Positions 63,145 to 64,000 of a stretch of 64,000 bases of DNA are shown here, one piece after another. The position numbers and the translations under genes are program-made. The stretch is from Bacteroidota bacterium (GTDB lineage Bacteria; Bacteroidota; Bacteroidia; Cytophagales; Cytophagaceae): positions 422,430-486,429 of the forward strand of contig JAEWYS010000008.1 in the NCBI GenBank assembly GCA_023458555.1, written 5' to 3'. The notes under the pieces were generated by a model. That model worked only from the letters and a program-made list of their open reading frames with translations, was not told the DNA's origin and did not search any database. Position 1 is the stretch's first letter, and the number at the start of each line of letters is the position of its first letter.

Positions 63145-64000
63145 ATTTCAATTCCAACATGGCGAGATTAAAAGTGTGATAAACAAGCTGATCCGGAAGA
63201 TACAGCAACATTTCAATTCCAACATGGTGCGATTAAAAGATAAGCTTGGTGTAATGGAGCGAGCAATTTCAAAAGCATTTCAATTCCAACATGGTGCGAT
63301 TAAAAGCCGCTCATGCGGTTGCAAGATCGTTTGTAAATTCTATTTCAATTCCAACATGGTGCGATTAAAAGGGGACCGAAGCCCCTACAAACCTCGCCTT
63401 TCTGTAATTTCAATTCCAACATGGTGCGATTAAAAGGAGACGCTGTTGAATGGATTCAGAAAGGGCTTCAAATTTCAATTCCAACATGGTGCGATTAAAA
63501 GTTCTGAAACTTTTAATCCATTTAATATTAATTCATTAATTTCAATTCCAACATGGTGCGATTAAAAGACCCATTCCGGTAAAGTTCCAAAATTTGATTT
63601 TTAATTTCAATTCCAACATGGTGCGATTAAAAGGAGTACCAAAACACCATCACTATTAACAGTATATATATTTCAATTCCAACATGGTGCGATTAAAAGT
63701 ATGTATAATTAATGCATTACAGTAACGTAACTATTATTTCAATTCCAACATGGTGCGATTAAAAGTCAGGGGCAAACTTTTTTATAATCTTGTCGATTTT
63801 ATATTTCAATTCCAACATGGTGCGATTAAAAGAATGAACACAACGACGTTTGAGGAACGCAAAACATATTTCAATTCCAACATGGTGCGATTAAAAGAAA
63901 TGGATGTCTGGGTATATCCGTCGAAGTATCAAGATTTCAATTCCAACATGGTGCGATTAAAAGTGGATTTTCCAATTTATCCAGAACAAACATTGTGTAA
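63145..64000 (-). CRISPR. CRISPR array, 13 repeats visible, continues past the right edge
   Basis: Thirteen 30-bp repeats begin ATTTCAATTCC and end GATTAAAAG. They start at 63145, 63210, 63277, 63342, 63407, 63472, 63539, 63604, 63670, 63736, 63803, 63868 and 63934. Spacers are 35-37 bp and all different. Twelve repeats are identical; the first (63145) has two changes (GGCGAGATT for GGTGCGATT). Read on the minus strand, each repeat ends ATTGAAAT, the 8-nt 5' handle typical of type I-B and many type III crRNAs, so transcription should run right to left. The final 37 bp are a spacer cut by the window edge. No cas gene is in the window. Confidence 0.97.

Noticed and set aside
63086..63433. A 115-codon plus-strand frame across the start of the CRISPR array.
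   Set aside because: It is repeat-derived: the peptide repeats the translated CRISPR repeat (SNMVRLK-type) in several frames.
37870..64000. A link between the TPR-CHAT protein and the CRISPR array (craspase-like system).
   Set aside because: They are 21 kb apart with many unrelated genes between, the CHAT protein has a signal peptide and PorP/SprF coupling, and no gRAMP/Cas7-11-like gene is present.

Overview
The window is typical Bacteroidota DNA, most like a gliding Cytophagales-type bacterium. The grounds are PorP/SprF-family outer-membrane proteins, several very large secreted proteins ending in type IX secretion (T9SS) C-terminal domains, a Por-secretion-tail protease, Bacteroidota-style promoters (TTG, about 19-21 bp, TAnnTTTG), weak Shine-Dalgarno sites and a GH9 cellulase. 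I do not name a species. There are no rRNA or tRNA genes, no insertion sequences and no prophage. The right end enters a CRISPR array.

Layout. 1-7.5 kb holds housekeeping and small genes: a truncated FAD oxidoreductase, trmB, pfkB with a degenerate TrpF-like gene, a thioredoxin, mnmA, then a lipoprotein, a T9SS-exported subtilase and an L,D-transpeptidase-like protein. 7.5-21.9 kb is one tightly packed minus-strand cluster: a 2268-residue repeat adhesin with a T9SS type-B domain, PorP/SprF, a PD40/PKD/OmpA protein, an exported protein and a propeller sensor kinase with no output domain. 22-28 kb holds a truncated haemoglobin, parE, the pyruvate dehydrogenase E2 (lipoyl) subunit, hslV and an ArsC-like gene.

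28.1-42.1 kb is the most unusual part. A PorP/SprF-like gene is divergent from an ECF sigma factor. The sigma factor overlaps a membrane anti-sigma-like protein whose outer part looks like the C-terminus of a T9SS cargo (SprB-like repeat plus type-B-like domain). Next come an LRR-Ig protein with the same kind of C-terminal module, two tandem propeller-GEVED-CTD paralogues sharing a conserved upstream stem-loop, a second PorP/SprF, and an exported TPR-CHAT protein with an intact His/Cys dyad. I read this as a candidate T9SS-linked surface-sensing locus; that reading is inference.

42-63 kb holds a coiled-coil membrane protein, a TolC-MFP-RND efflux operon with a GbsR/MarR-type regulator, a DUF1571-LysM protein, an Fsr-like transporter with a GntR/FadR regulator, a PurD-like ATP-grasp enzyme, a GNAT, an M3 peptidase, an alpha/beta hydrolase, Dps, a cold-shock-domain protein, an MgtC-family membrane protein and a CBM-GH9 cellulase. 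From 63.1 kb to the end lies a CRISPR array of 13 visible 30-bp repeats preceded by one decayed repeat. Its crRNA handle (ATTGAAAT on the minus strand) and its decayed left end both place the leader, and perhaps the cas genes, to the right of the window.
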